Shown: positions 1 to 5,250, counted from the stretch's first letter. The stretch is DNA of 5,831 nucleotides from JBDTGE01 sp050742975 (GCA_050742975.1 JBOGDQ010000165.1:1-5831), one strand, 5' to 3'. Notes: generated from the letters alone by a model not told the origin. A program made the numbers and translations.

Positions 1-95
1 GTCGCGACATACGAACTGACCTGACCCTCGCCACCGGCCGCATGCTTGATCCGGTCGACGAGATCGTCCGGAAGGCTGACCGTGATCCGTTTCAT
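1..95 (-). CDS. Ribbon-helix-helix (CopG/VapB-type) antitoxin, 5' part only
   Basis: The complement reads ATG at 95-93 and then 31 codons without a stop before the window ends. The peptide begins MKRITVSLPDDLVDRIKHAA and continues GGEGQVSSYVA. An N-terminal beta strand of the KRITVSLP type, followed by an amphipathic helix (DDLVDRIKHAA) and a Gly-rich turn, is the signature of ribbon-helix-helix DNA-binding antitoxins. In actinobacteria this form usually sits upstream of a PIN-domain (VapC-like) toxin gene, which would lie outside the window to the left. The expected role is to bind and neutralise the toxin and to repress its own promoter as a dimer. The start is supported by a -10-like hexamer placed exactly for a leaderless transcript. 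The family assignment is fairly firm. The toxin partner is inferred, since none is visible. Confidence 0.8.
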   Translation of the reverse strand, partial: MKRITVSLPDDLVDRIKHAAGGEGQVSSYVA

Positions 96-108
96 ACGAT
101 TATCATAC
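92..108 (-). promoter_or_regulatory. Leaderless promoter and tandem GTATGA operator of the antitoxin gene
   Basis: On the minus strand TATGAT (107-102) matches a -10 box, and the A of the antitoxin ATG is the seventh base after it, so transcription could begin on the start codon itself. The hexamer GTATGA occurs twice on the same strand (108-103 and 97-92), 11 bp apart, which is one helical turn. One copy overlaps the -10 and the other spans the start codon. Closely spaced repeats over the promoter are typical of ribbon-helix-helix autorepression sites. No convincing -35 box is seen. Promoter and operator functions are inferred from position. Confidence 0.5.
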
Positions 109-211
109 CCAGGTTGGTTGCGTCCGCCAGCAGATAACCGTCGATCGGCGCGGACGGCGCTATCGGTCGCGGGGCGCATATGGATCCGTCTGGCGCACAA
201 CATACGGTGGC

Positions 212-574
212 GTGTATGCACGAAATCGGGCGGCGCCAACGCAGCAACCTGCGCCGCCTCACGTCATCTTCGAGGCGCTGACCGACCTTGATCGGTCTGG
301 CGCGCGTCCGTGGCTTGAACTGCTGGACGACGAGGAGCGGCCGCGAGTGCTACGGGCTTCGCCTCCAACGACAGTCGTCTGGTCGTCGATCTGGACAAAG
401 CGGCCCGACGCTGTCATCGAGTTCGACCTGCCGTCCGACCTCGGCGGCGGCACCGACCTGCGTTGGACGGTGTTCGTCGACGACCCGGCTCCAGACGATG
501 CTGTCGTCGGTCACATGAGGAAGCGGATGAATGTGCTGATCAATGCGAACCTTCGGTACTCATTCGGCCAGTAG
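212..574 (+). CDS. SRPBCC (START-like) fold protein, small actinobacterial type
   Basis: This is a 120-residue protein starting at GTG. Residues 14-27 (APPHVIFEALTDLD) match the first strand and helix of SRPBCC/polyketide-cyclase-like proteins. The centre has alternating strand segments (TVVWSSIW, AVIEFDLP, TDLRWTVFV), and the C-terminal helix (residues 104-120) ends NVLINANLRYSFGQ, a tail I recognise from short hypothetical proteins of this superfamily in actinobacteria. The fold forms a hydrophobic cavity that binds small lipophilic ligands, but the ligand and role here are unknown. There is no signal peptide or membrane segment, so it should be cytosolic. The GTG is the only reasonable start in frame, and the lead-in residues RNRAAPTQQPAPP fit the family. 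The ribosome site (GGTGG, 2 nt away) is weak. The gene diverges from the antitoxin gene across 116 bp and converges with the sigma-factor operon. Confidence 0.75.
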   Translation: MYARNRAAPTQQPAPPHVIFEALTDLDRSGARPWLELLDDEERPRVLRASPPTTVVWSSIWTKRPDAVIEFDLPSDLGGGTDLRWTVFVDDPAPDDAVVGHMRKRMNVLINANLRYSFGQ

Positions 575-643
575 TCAGCTCGATCATTTTTCGATCCTGG
601 GATCAGCGGTCCGGGGGGACGCGCAAACCGTCGTTATCGAGCA

Positions 644-680
644 GGTCGATCACGCGGGGACTGTCAGCGTGATCTGGACC
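644..680. terminator. Hairpin between convergent genes, possible two-way terminator
   Basis: GATCACGC (648-655) pairs perfectly with GCGTGATC (667-674) around an 11-nt loop. GGTC (644-647) can extend the stem with GACC (677-680) across a 2-nt bulge, giving 12 pairs in all. The hairpin lies 70 bp after the SRPBCC stop and 14 bp beyond the stop of the convergent minus-strand gene, the usual place for a shared terminator. There is no T-run on either side, as is common in high-GC actinobacteria, so termination is inferred from structure and position only. Apart from this and a short GATCC-TG-GGATC palindrome at 593-604, the 575-693 gap shows nothing. Confidence 0.45.
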
Positions 681-693
681 CACGATGGCGGGC

Positions 694-1740
694 TCAGTCG
701 GTGCGGACGAGTGAGAAGGTCACGGTGCCGACTGGCACGGGTGGGACGTACTTGTCCTGCGCGGAGGCTGGTCCTGGCTGTGTGAAGTAGCAGGCGAGTT
801 GTTCACCGGTCTGCTTGTCCAGAACTATGGTGCGGGCGCCGCCGTCGGCGACGTACTGCAGGTGTAGCGCGAGCCCGGGATGGCCGGCGATGGTGCGGTC
901 GCCGAGCACCGTCACGCCGGGGATTTCGGCCAGCAGGTCGAGGGCGGTAGCGCGGAGCGCGGTCGACAGTCCGTTCTGGCCGAGAATGGCCAGGACGGTT
1001 TGGGACTCGCAAGCTGGATCGCCGGTGCATCCGCCGTTGCCGTTGCGCTCTGGCCTTCGGAGAGCGTGTGCCAACGTCGAGGCCGAGCTGGTCGGGAGGG
1101 ACTTGAGGTAGTCCGGGTCAAACTCGCTGCCGGCGACACCGGTCATACAGGCGAGATTGGTGCAGGCGTTGTGCACGGTCTGTTCGCCGACCGGGATAGG
1201 CGTGTTGTCGACAGCGTCTTTGGACCGTTCGGCGTCAGTCGGGCTTAGGAACTGCGGCGGCCCGTAGTCGATGATCAGACCTGTCGCCGTATACCGGAAG
1301 GTGGCGTCCTGCAAGTGCCATGCCTGCAGGCCGGTCCGAGTGGTCTGCATCAGCAGTTTGTGCCAGTGATACGTACGGAGCATCGCGGGCGCGACATCGG
1401 AGGTACGGACCTCGTCGGCGACGAGCACAATAGGAGCCAGTGGTTTGCCGGTTAGGGTGGGCGCTGGCGGGGAAACGCGGGCGTCAGGGACCCGCGTGGT
1501 GCCTGAATTCGAGACGAGCGCGACGACGGTGACCGCCGCGGCGGCAGCGGCAACGGTGGCGCCGATCCGAACCGGCCATCGCGAATGCCGGTGCGTCGGG
1601 GCGAGGCGCCAATCCACCCGATCCGCCGTGGACCTGGCCAGGATGCGGTCGCGGACTGCCGCGTGTTGTGCCGGCGTCCACTCGGCCTCGGCGTCGGAGT
1701 CGAGCGGCCGGTAGGCGGCCAGCATGTCGGTGGCGTTCAT
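694..1740 (-). CDS. CU044_5270-like single-pass membrane protein, partner of the ECF sigma factor
   Basis: This 348-residue protein is laid out as a cytoplasmic N-terminal part (about 1-55, with WTPAQHAAVRDRILA at 21-35), one transmembrane helix (about 57-76, rich in Ala and Val), a Pro/Ser/Thr linker (79-103), and a large extracytoplasmic domain to the C-terminus. That topology, and a position directly behind an ECF sigma factor, match the CU044_5270 family of actinobacterial sigma-associated proteins. The outer domain has five cysteines (193, 198, 238, 244, 317). The first four form two close pairs that could make disulfides outside the cell. The ATG at 1740 overlaps the sigma stop as ATGA and is preceded by AAGGAG (1751-1746) at 5 nt, so the start is firm and translation is probably coupled. 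It likely restrains or tunes the sigma factor in response to an envelope signal. No HxxxCxxC zinc anti-sigma motif is present, so anti-sigma action is inference. Confidence 0.75.
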   Translation of the reverse strand: MNATDMLAAYRPLDSDAEAEWTPAQHAAVRDRILARSTADRVDWRLAPTHRHSRWPVRIGATVAAAAAAVTVVALVSNSGTTRVPDARVSPPAPTLTGKPLAPIVLVADEVRTSDVAPAMLRTYHWHKLLMQTTRTGLQAWHLQDATFRYTATGLIIDYGPPQFLSPTDAERSKDAVDNTPIPVGEQTVHNACTNLACMTGVAGSEFDPDYLKSLPTSSASTLAHALRRPERNGNGGCTGDPACESQTVLAILGQNGLSTALRATALDLLAEIPGVTVLGDRTIAGHPGLALHLQYVADGGARTIVLDKQTGEQLACYFTQPGPASAQDKYVPPVPVGTVTFSLVRTD

Positions 1741-2330
1741 GAGGTCTCCTTCAAAAGCTGGTCGAGCATGGACGGCTGGGTGCCATGCTCGCTGGCGGTG
1801 ACGATGTGGTCAGGGACTCCGTCGTCGGATAAGGACGCCACTTCGCGTTCAAGGCGTTTCCTGGCCCGGTGCAACCGGACCCGGAACGTGCGAGGCGAGC
1901 AGCCGCAAACCCGTGCAGCCTGGACATCGCTCAGCCCGTCCCAACCGGTGAGAAGCAGCGCCTCCCGTTCCAACCCGGACAACGAGGCCAAGGCATTGAG
2001 CAGGTCGCTACGAGCGACCATGTCTTCCGCGGCCGGCGGGCCGGCAGGCAGCACCCGCTGCAATGCAGCCACTTCGACCGCCAGACGGTCGCGGCGCGCA
2101 AGAGCCCGGTGATGGTTGGCGATCACGTTGCGGGCAACTACCAACAGCCACGGCAGCGGATCCCCCGGCACGTCGGCCAGCCGTCGCCACGCGATCAGGA
2201 ACGTCTCCGCCACCACATCCTCGACTGCGTCCCTCTCAACGTGGCGCCGCGCATAGGCCACGACACGAGGCCTGCACGAATCGAAGAGGGTGGTAAACCG
2301 CTCCACATCCTGCCCGGAAGGTGTGCTCAC
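1737..2330 (-). CDS. ECF-type RNA polymerase sigma factor
   Basis: This 197-residue protein has the two conserved domains of group 4 sigma factors. Sigma-2 spans about 11-75: the RFTTLFDSCRPRVVAYARR helix, then DAVEDVVAETFLIAWRRL at 34-51, which contacts core polymerase and the -10, then PWLLVVARNVIANHHR. Sigma-4 spans about 109-163: LSGLEREALLLTGWDGLS, then the helix-turn-helix VQAARVCGCSPRTFRVRLHRARKRL for -35 binding. The C-terminal tail after residue 165 is short, with no added SnoaL-like domain. Translation starts at GTG (2330-2328). No other start codon lies between it and an in-frame TAA at 2363-2361. The nearest purine-rich site, GGAGA at 2347-2343, is 12 nt away, which is long. The gene is first in an operon with the membrane protein. 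Upstream, a TGTAAC sequence (2365-2360, minus strand) could be an ECF -35, but no matching -10 is convincing. Confidence 0.92.
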   Translation of the reverse strand: MSTPSGQDVERFTTLFDSCRPRVVAYARRHVERDAVEDVVAETFLIAWRRLADVPGDPLPWLLVVARNVIANHHRALARRDRLAVEVAALQRVLPAGPPAAEDMVARSDLLNALASLSGLEREALLLTGWDGLSDVQAARVCGCSPRTFRVRLHRARKRLEREVASLSDDGVPDHIVTASEHGTQPSMLDQLLKETS

Positions 2331-2356
2331 ACTGATGAACTGTCTCCAGCGCCCTA

Positions 2357-2715
2357 GTTGTTACACGATCCTGCCACCCGATCGAGCTCATCGAACTGTT
2401 GGCGGGTCGGTGGACGCTTGCGGCCTCGCGCGAACTTGCCGGGGGTGGAAGCGCTACCAGGACCTCCACGACGGCCTGGGTGGCATCTCCTACAAGGTGC
2501 TGACCGAGACGCTTCGCCGAGCCGAGCGCGACGGGCTCGTCGCCCGCCACATCGACGGCGAACGGATGGAGACTGCCACCCTCTACGAGTTGACCGACCT
2601 CGGCCGGTCTCTCGACGCGCCGCTCGCAGCGATGGCGGAGTGGGCCGACACCAACTGGCAGACGGTCGTGGCAGCACGACGGCACTGGGATCGGCTGCGT
2701 CGGTCGGGCCGGTAA
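2357..2715 (+). pseudogene. HxlR-family winged-helix regulator, frameshifted and without a start codon
   Basis: From about 2357 one frame reads HPIELIELLAGRWTLAASRE and then LAGG (to 2446). From 2449 the +2 frame continues KRYQDLHDGLGGISYKVLTE and on to the stop at 2713-2715. Together they make a typical HxlR/MarR-like winged helix: the N-terminal ELLAGRWT helix, the KRYQDLHDGLGGIS segment, the recognition helix KVLTETLRRAERDGLV, and the wing plus YELTDLGRSL. The two parts are joined by GG where a full codon is expected (2447-2448), a one-base loss. The N-terminal frame has no ATG, GTG or TTG between its upstream stop (2336-2338) and the conserved helix, so the start is also lost. An ORF reading from 2335 would cover the C-terminal part with an unrelated N-terminus and lack the first helix. 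The ancestor probably regulated a neighbouring redox or detoxification gene, but its target is unknown. It diverges from the sigma gene, and the two 5' regions nearly touch. Confidence 0.8.
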
Positions 2716-2776
2716 GCGGACGTTCGGCCTCGTTCAGGTCAGTACGGGTTCGCGCCTTGGGGTGTGTCGTCGCTCG

Positions 2777-2805
2777 TTGAAGTGCCGTTTTGCCTGCTGT
2801 ATAGG
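2777..2805 (+). promoter_or_regulatory. Sigma-70-type promoter for the lipoprotein gene
   Basis: TTGAAG (2777-2782) and TATAGG (2800-2805) are separated by exactly 17 bp, and each matches four of six consensus bases. Transcription from about 2812 would give a leader of roughly 74 nt before the ATG at 2886. It lies in the otherwise empty 2716-2885 gap, the only place where the next gene's promoter could be. Function is inferred from sequence match and position. Confidence 0.5.
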
Positions 2806-2869
2806 TGGAAATCAGTGGAGTTACGGGCCACGAGTCTCGTCTCTGGCGTCCGCATGGCTCGATCCCTCC

Positions 2870-2876
2870 GGGGAGG
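2870..2876 (+). promoter_or_regulatory. Strong Shine-Dalgarno sequence setting the lipoprotein start at 2886
   Basis: GGGGAGG lies 9 nt before the ATG at 2886. It is the best ribosome site in the region and points to that ATG, although the frame it opens ends early (TAG at 2982-2984). The lipoprotein body is in another frame. This conflict is the main evidence that the lipoprotein gene has lost a base soon after its start. Confidence 0.6.
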
Positions 2877-2885
2877 TCTGCGCCT

Positions 2886-3094
2886 ATGCGAGAAGTCGGC
2901 GTGCGGGTGGTGCGACGGTGGTCGCCGTCCTCGTGGGCCTGTGCGTGCTCGCGGGCTGCTCCAACTCCCACGGTGACGCGGTAGGGCATCCGACTACCAC
3001 TACGTCGGCACCGAGCTCTACGACGCCCTCGACCACGGCGGCGTCCTCGGCCACCACCCGCCCGGACTCTGCGGTGCTGGCCGGCTACCAGGCC
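2886..3094 (+). pseudogene. Secreted lipoprotein, N-terminal remnant: frameshifted, then cut by IS DNA
   Basis: The ATG at 2886 with its strong ribosome site encodes MREVGVRVVRR, a basic n-region. A different frame, from 2918, supplies the hydrophobic core VVAVLVGLCVLAGC with a classic LAGC lipobox (Cys codon at 2957-2959), followed by SNSHGD and a Thr/Ser/Pro-rich linker of about 40 residues. One base restored near 2916-2919 (CGGTGG to CGGGTGG) would join these into a normal lipoprotein signal peptide. After DSAVLAGYQA the frame enters sequence unlike a lipoprotein, which on the other strand encodes a transposase tail, so the folded domain is missing. The same open frame runs on by chance into the PH-domain gene (no stop until 3494), which would make a long artificial ORF from 2762. 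The ancestral protein would be membrane-anchored outside the cell, function unknown. Without the frameshift idea, a GTG start at 2918 is possible but leaves no charged n-region. Confidence 0.65.
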
Positions 3095-3207
3095 TGTGGG
3101 CTCAAGAACCTCAGCCCGCCGGTATCGGCCGTCAGTCAGGCTGCGTGGCGGTATTCGTTGATGAGGCCGCCGAGTACTTCGTTCGCTGAACGGTCCTCAT
3201 CTGACAT
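3095..3207 (-). mobile_element. Insertion-sequence end remnant with the tail of a transposase
   Basis: On the minus strand the last codons before a TGA at 3138-3136 read EVLGGLINEYRHAA. A C-terminal (V)LGGL-(I/T)-(N/S)-EY-x-x-AA tail is familiar from actinobacterial IS3/IS481-like transposases with an integrase core. The in-frame residues upstream (MSDEDRSAN from 3207) do not resemble such a protein. A one-base shift just before the tail gives TVQRTKVLGG, which looks more natural, so this copy may also have lost a base. From 3095 (TGTGGGCTCAAGAACC) to the stop is non-coding DNA that could be the IS terminal region. The lipoprotein frame loses its character exactly there. No second end, full inverted repeat or target duplication can be seen, and the right limit is uncertain. 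From 3208 to 3331 no gene or clear promoter is recognisable. Confidence 0.55.
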
Positions 3208-3331
3208 ACGTCGAACCGCCCATATCGGCACCATCCCACGCCCGGAACAATCCCTGAGTGTGTTCGCTATTCGGCCTTATACGCGCACGGACACGGGCTC
3301 CGCTCGAGTCGTGGAACTCTATGATCAAATG

Positions 3332-3705
3332 ATGATTGACTTCTCGAACGGCTCCGTGTTCAAGCTTGGCCAGTGCGATCCTGCTGAGATCTATGAGACC
3401 ATCGCTCCCTTGCGGGTCCCCGGTGAACAGGTGACCGCGAGCTTCAAGACCATCCGCGACTTCGTGGTGTTCACGGACAAGCGCCTCATTGCCTGAACGT
3501 GCAAGGAATGACCGGCAAGAAGCGGGACTTCACCTCGCTGCCCTACAGCAAGATCCAGGCGTTCTCCGTCGAGACTGCCGGACACTTCGACCTCGACGCC
3601 GAGCTTGAGCTCTGGTTCAGCGGGCTAGGGACGGTGAAGCTTGACTTCAAGGGTAAGGCGAACATCATCCAACTCGGTCAACTGATCGCGTCATACGTCC
3701 TCTAG
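3332..3705 (+). pseudogene. Bacterial PH-domain protein (bPH_1 type), split by a one-base frameshift
   Basis: The first part, from ATG 3332 (or the adjacent ATG at 3329), reads MIDFSNGSVFKL, then a helix, PGEQVTASFKTIRDFVVFTD and KRLIA, and stops at TGA 3494-3496. The second part begins in the next frame at AAC 3496: NVQGMTGKKRDFTSLPYSKI, QAFSVETAGHFDLDAELELW, FSGLGTVKLDFKG, ending LIASYVL at 3705. Restoring one base (GCCTGAAC to GCCGTGAAC) gives KRLIAVNVQGMTGKK, the standard bPH_1 core, and a total of 124 residues, the usual family length (about 125). The domain is a seven-strand PH-like barrel found in small cytosolic proteins, and its ligand is not established. Without repair only about 54 N-terminal residues could be made, or a 68-residue C-terminal piece from GTG 3499, which has no good ribosome site. 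Sequence error is possible, but two neighbouring genes carry similar lesions. Confidence 0.85.
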
Positions 3706-3772
3706 ACACCGCGCGCACGACCGCCCGCCGTATCCGCCACGCGACCTCGATGGCCCAGCTCCATCAAGAAAT

Positions 3773-3803
3773 GCGCGACTGTGTGGACGAACCGCACGCG
3801 CGC
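3773..3803. terminator. Hairpin between convergent PH and HAD genes
   Basis: GTGTGG (3781-3786) pairs with CCGCAC (3792-3797; one G-T pair) around the loop ACGAA. GCGCG (3773-3777) pairs with CGCGC (3799-3803) beyond a small internal loop, giving 11 pairs. It lies about 70 bp after the PH stop and 9 bp beyond the HAD stop on the other strand, so it could end transcription from both sides. There is no T-run, and function is inferred from structure and place. The rest of 3706-3812 shows only a weak 5-bp GATGG/CCATC stem (3749-3765). Confidence 0.4.
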
Positions 3804-3812
3804 TGAGTGGGT

Positions 3813-4589
3813 TCAGATCAGCTCGATCACGTCCGCAATCGAGTCGAAGACCCGGCCGGGGCGGTACGGGTACCGGTCGATGTCCGCGGGTCTGGTCGAG
3901 CCGGTCAGCACGAGGATGGTGTCCAGGCCGGCCTCGATGCCGGCGACGACGTCGGTGTCCATCCGGTCACCGACCATGACTGTGCTCTCCGAGTGCGCCT
4001 CGATGCGGTTGAGCGCGCTGCGGAACATCATCGGGTTGGGCTTGCCGACGAAGTAGGGCTGGTGCCCGGTCGCCTTGGTTATCAACGCGGCAACCGATCC
4101 CGTCGCGGGCAACGGGCCATCGGCGGACGGCCCGGACACGTCGGGGTTCGTCGCGATGAACCGGGACCCACCGAGGATCAGTCGGATCGCCTTGGTGATC
4201 GCCTCGAACGAGTACCTGCGCGTCTCGCCCAGGACGACGAAGTCCGGATCGCGTTCGGTCAGGGTGTAGCCGACCTGGTGCAACGCCGTGGTCAGCCCGG
4301 CCTCTCCGATGACGTACGCCGAGCCGTTCGGCTTCTGGTCGGCGAGGAAGGTCGCGGTCGCGAGCGCGGACGTCCAGATCGACGACTCCGGGACCTGCAG
4401 GCCGGACTGCGCCAGCCGGGCCGCCAGATCACGCGGCGTGAAGGTCGAGTTGTTGGTCAGCACGAGGAACGGACGCTGCTTGTCCTGCAGGCGCGCAAGG
4501 AACTGCGCCGCACCGGGCAGCGCGTGCTCCTCGCGCACCAGCACGCCGTCCATGTCGGTGAGCCAGCACTGCGGCGCATCGCGAGTCAT
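3813..4589 (-). CDS. HAD-IIA (NagD-like) phosphatase
   Basis: This 258-residue protein carries all four haloacid-dehalogenase motifs in order: motif I TDMDGVL with nucleophile Asp12 and acid/base Asp14; motif II LTNNS with Thr45 and the Asn46-Asn47 pair typical of subclass IIA; motif III Lys183 in GKPNP; and motif IV GDRMDTD with Asp208 and Asp213 binding magnesium. The cap between motifs II and III (about 70-178) is the C2A type, with IATNPD at 145-150, as in NagD and p-nitrophenyl phosphatases. It should hydrolyse a phosphate monoester in the cytosol, but sequence alone does not show which one (sugar phosphates and nucleotides are typical). The length fits the family. The ATG at 4589 has only a poor ribosome site, but no other in-frame start is better and the N-terminus CWLTDMDGV is canonical. 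It lies 31 bp downstream of the thiol dioxygenase on the same strand, so the two are probably cotranscribed. Confidence 0.92.
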   Translation of the reverse strand: MTRDAPQCWLTDMDGVLVREEHALPGAAQFLARLQDKQRPFLVLTNNSTFTPRDLAARLAQSGLQVPESSIWTSALATATFLADQKPNGSAYVIGEAGLTTALHQVGYTLTERDPDFVVLGETRRYSFEAITKAIRLILGGSRFIATNPDVSGPSADGPLPATGSVAALITKATGHQPYFVGKPNPMMFRSALNRIEAHSESTVMVGDRMDTDVVAGIEAGLDTILVLTGSTRPADIDRYPYRPGRVFDSIADVIELI

Positions 4590-4620
4590 GCCGCCAGTCT
4601 GGCAGCTCGGCTCCCGCCGT

Positions 4621-5175
4621 TCAGACCCCGATGACGGCCTGCTCGTAGACGCGCCGAACGGACGAGCCGAGCTTGGACACGTCGGTGCCGTAGACGTGGA
4701 TCGAGACGGCGACGTCGTCCCCCTGGTTGCTGACCCGGTGGATGTCGCCGGGGGGAGCGAACGCGGAGACCTCGCCGACGCGGTTCTCGCCGCGCCCGGT
4801 GGCGATCAGGTTCTTCGCGTCGGGAGTGACGGCGAACAGCTCCTCGGCCTCGACGCCCTGCAGGACGGCCAGGACGCACCACGTCACGTGGTCGTGGATC
4901 GTCGTCGTCTGCCCGGGGCGCATGGTCATGGCGATGATCGAGAAGCTGCCGCCGGGCTCGACGTGCAGGGTGTGGGTGCGCGCCGCGACCGGGTCGCCTT
5001 CGAGCTGATCGGCCGTCAGCAGGGACGCCACGGGGGGCTGGGTGTGGCGCAGCCCGGTGGCGACGCTGCCCGCGATGCCGTCCCAATCGGTGCCCTCGCG
5101 CAGGGCCGCGCGGACGAGGCTGGCCAGCTCGTCCAGCGAGGACAGCCGGGGGTGGACCGGGGTGTGTGCCGTCAT
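4621..5175 (-). CDS. Cysteine dioxygenase-family cupin (thiol dioxygenase)
   Basis: This 184-residue cupin should add two oxygen atoms to a thiol such as cysteine or 3-mercaptopropionate to form a sulfinate, using mononuclear Fe(II) in the cytosol. The iron ligands are His94 and His96 (TIHDHVTWCVLAVLQG, cupin motif 1) and His146 (GDIHRVSN, motif 2). The Ser-His-Tyr triad of the family is present as Ser158, His160 and Tyr162 (SIHVYGTD). The crosslinking cysteine of animal enzymes is absent at its position; Cys100 sits one residue away. By hand alignment the carboxylate-binding Arg (Arg60 of rat enzyme) falls at Thr67/His68, with Arg66 adjacent, so substrate choice is open. The frame stays open upstream to 5769, but ATG 5175 is the true start: it has GGAAGG (5188-5183) at 7 nt, it begins a normal N-terminus, and the upstream stretch overlaps the divergent regulator in antisense. 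The HAD gene follows and the MocR regulator diverges from it. Confidence 0.88.
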   Translation of the reverse strand: MTAHTPVHPRLSSLDELASLVRAALREGTDWDGIAGSVATGLRHTQPPVASLLTADQLEGDPVAARTHTLHVEPGGSFSIIAMTMRPGQTTTIHDHVTWCVLAVLQGVEAEELFAVTPDAKNLIATGRGENRVGEVSAFAPPGDIHRVSNQGDDVAVSIHVYGTDVSKLGSSVRRVYEQAVIGV

Positions 5176-5250
5176 CGTCGTGCCTTCCGCTGCGAGGATG
5201 TTGCCTGTCCAGGCTAGGTGTCCGGTGGTGCAGAGATAAGGTCCAATCCC
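5176..5250. promoter_or_regulatory. Divergent promoter region between thiol dioxygenase and MocR genes, with 12-bp dyad
   Basis: The 75 bp must hold the promoters of both genes. GCCTG-TC-CAGGC (5203-5214) is a perfect dyad with 5-bp arms. TGTCC is also repeated at 5206-5210 and 5219-5223, 13 bp apart. MocR regulators often bind direct or inverted repeats in such gaps, so these are candidate operator elements. For the dioxygenase, TTATCT (5239-5234) and TAGCCT (5216-5211) on the minus strand are spaced 17 bp and form a weak promoter whose start region the dyad covers. For MocR, AAGG at 5238-5241 may act as the ribosome site, 9 nt before ATG, or be part of a TAAGGT -10 (5237-5242). Which repeat is bound is unknown. 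Confidence 0.45.

Noticed and set aside
593..604. GATCC-TG-GGATC palindrome
   Set aside because: A 2-nt loop is too tight for a stable RNA hairpin and nothing ties it to a protein site. The larger hairpin at 644-680 is a better terminator candidate.
543..785. 80-codon plus-strand ORF across the convergent gap
   Set aside because: It overlaps the ends of two supported genes and the hairpin, has no family resemblance, and its composition resembles random high-GC translation.
880..1248. Plus-strand ORFs opposite the membrane protein
   Set aside because: They are antisense shadows caused by high GC. The minus-strand frame has a ribosome site, a membrane helix and operon logic.
2865..2876. CCTCC-GG-GGAGG dyad over the Shine-Dalgarno sequence, as a possible translational switch
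   Set aside because: The loop would be 2 nt, so the stem would have to open. It is more simply explained as a strong ribosome site preceded by a C-rich run.
2762..3496. 244-codon plus-strand ORF combining a lipobox, a Thr-rich linker and a PH-like C-terminus
   Set aside because: It joins an unsupported leader, a frameshifted lipoprotein stump, antisense IS sequence and the first half of a PH-domain gene. The PH start at 3329/3332 and the ribosome site at 2870-2876 show separate genes.
3807..4634. Long plus-strand ORF of 275 codons
   Set aside because: It is an antisense shadow of the HAD phosphatase, rich in Arg and Gly with no recognisable domain.
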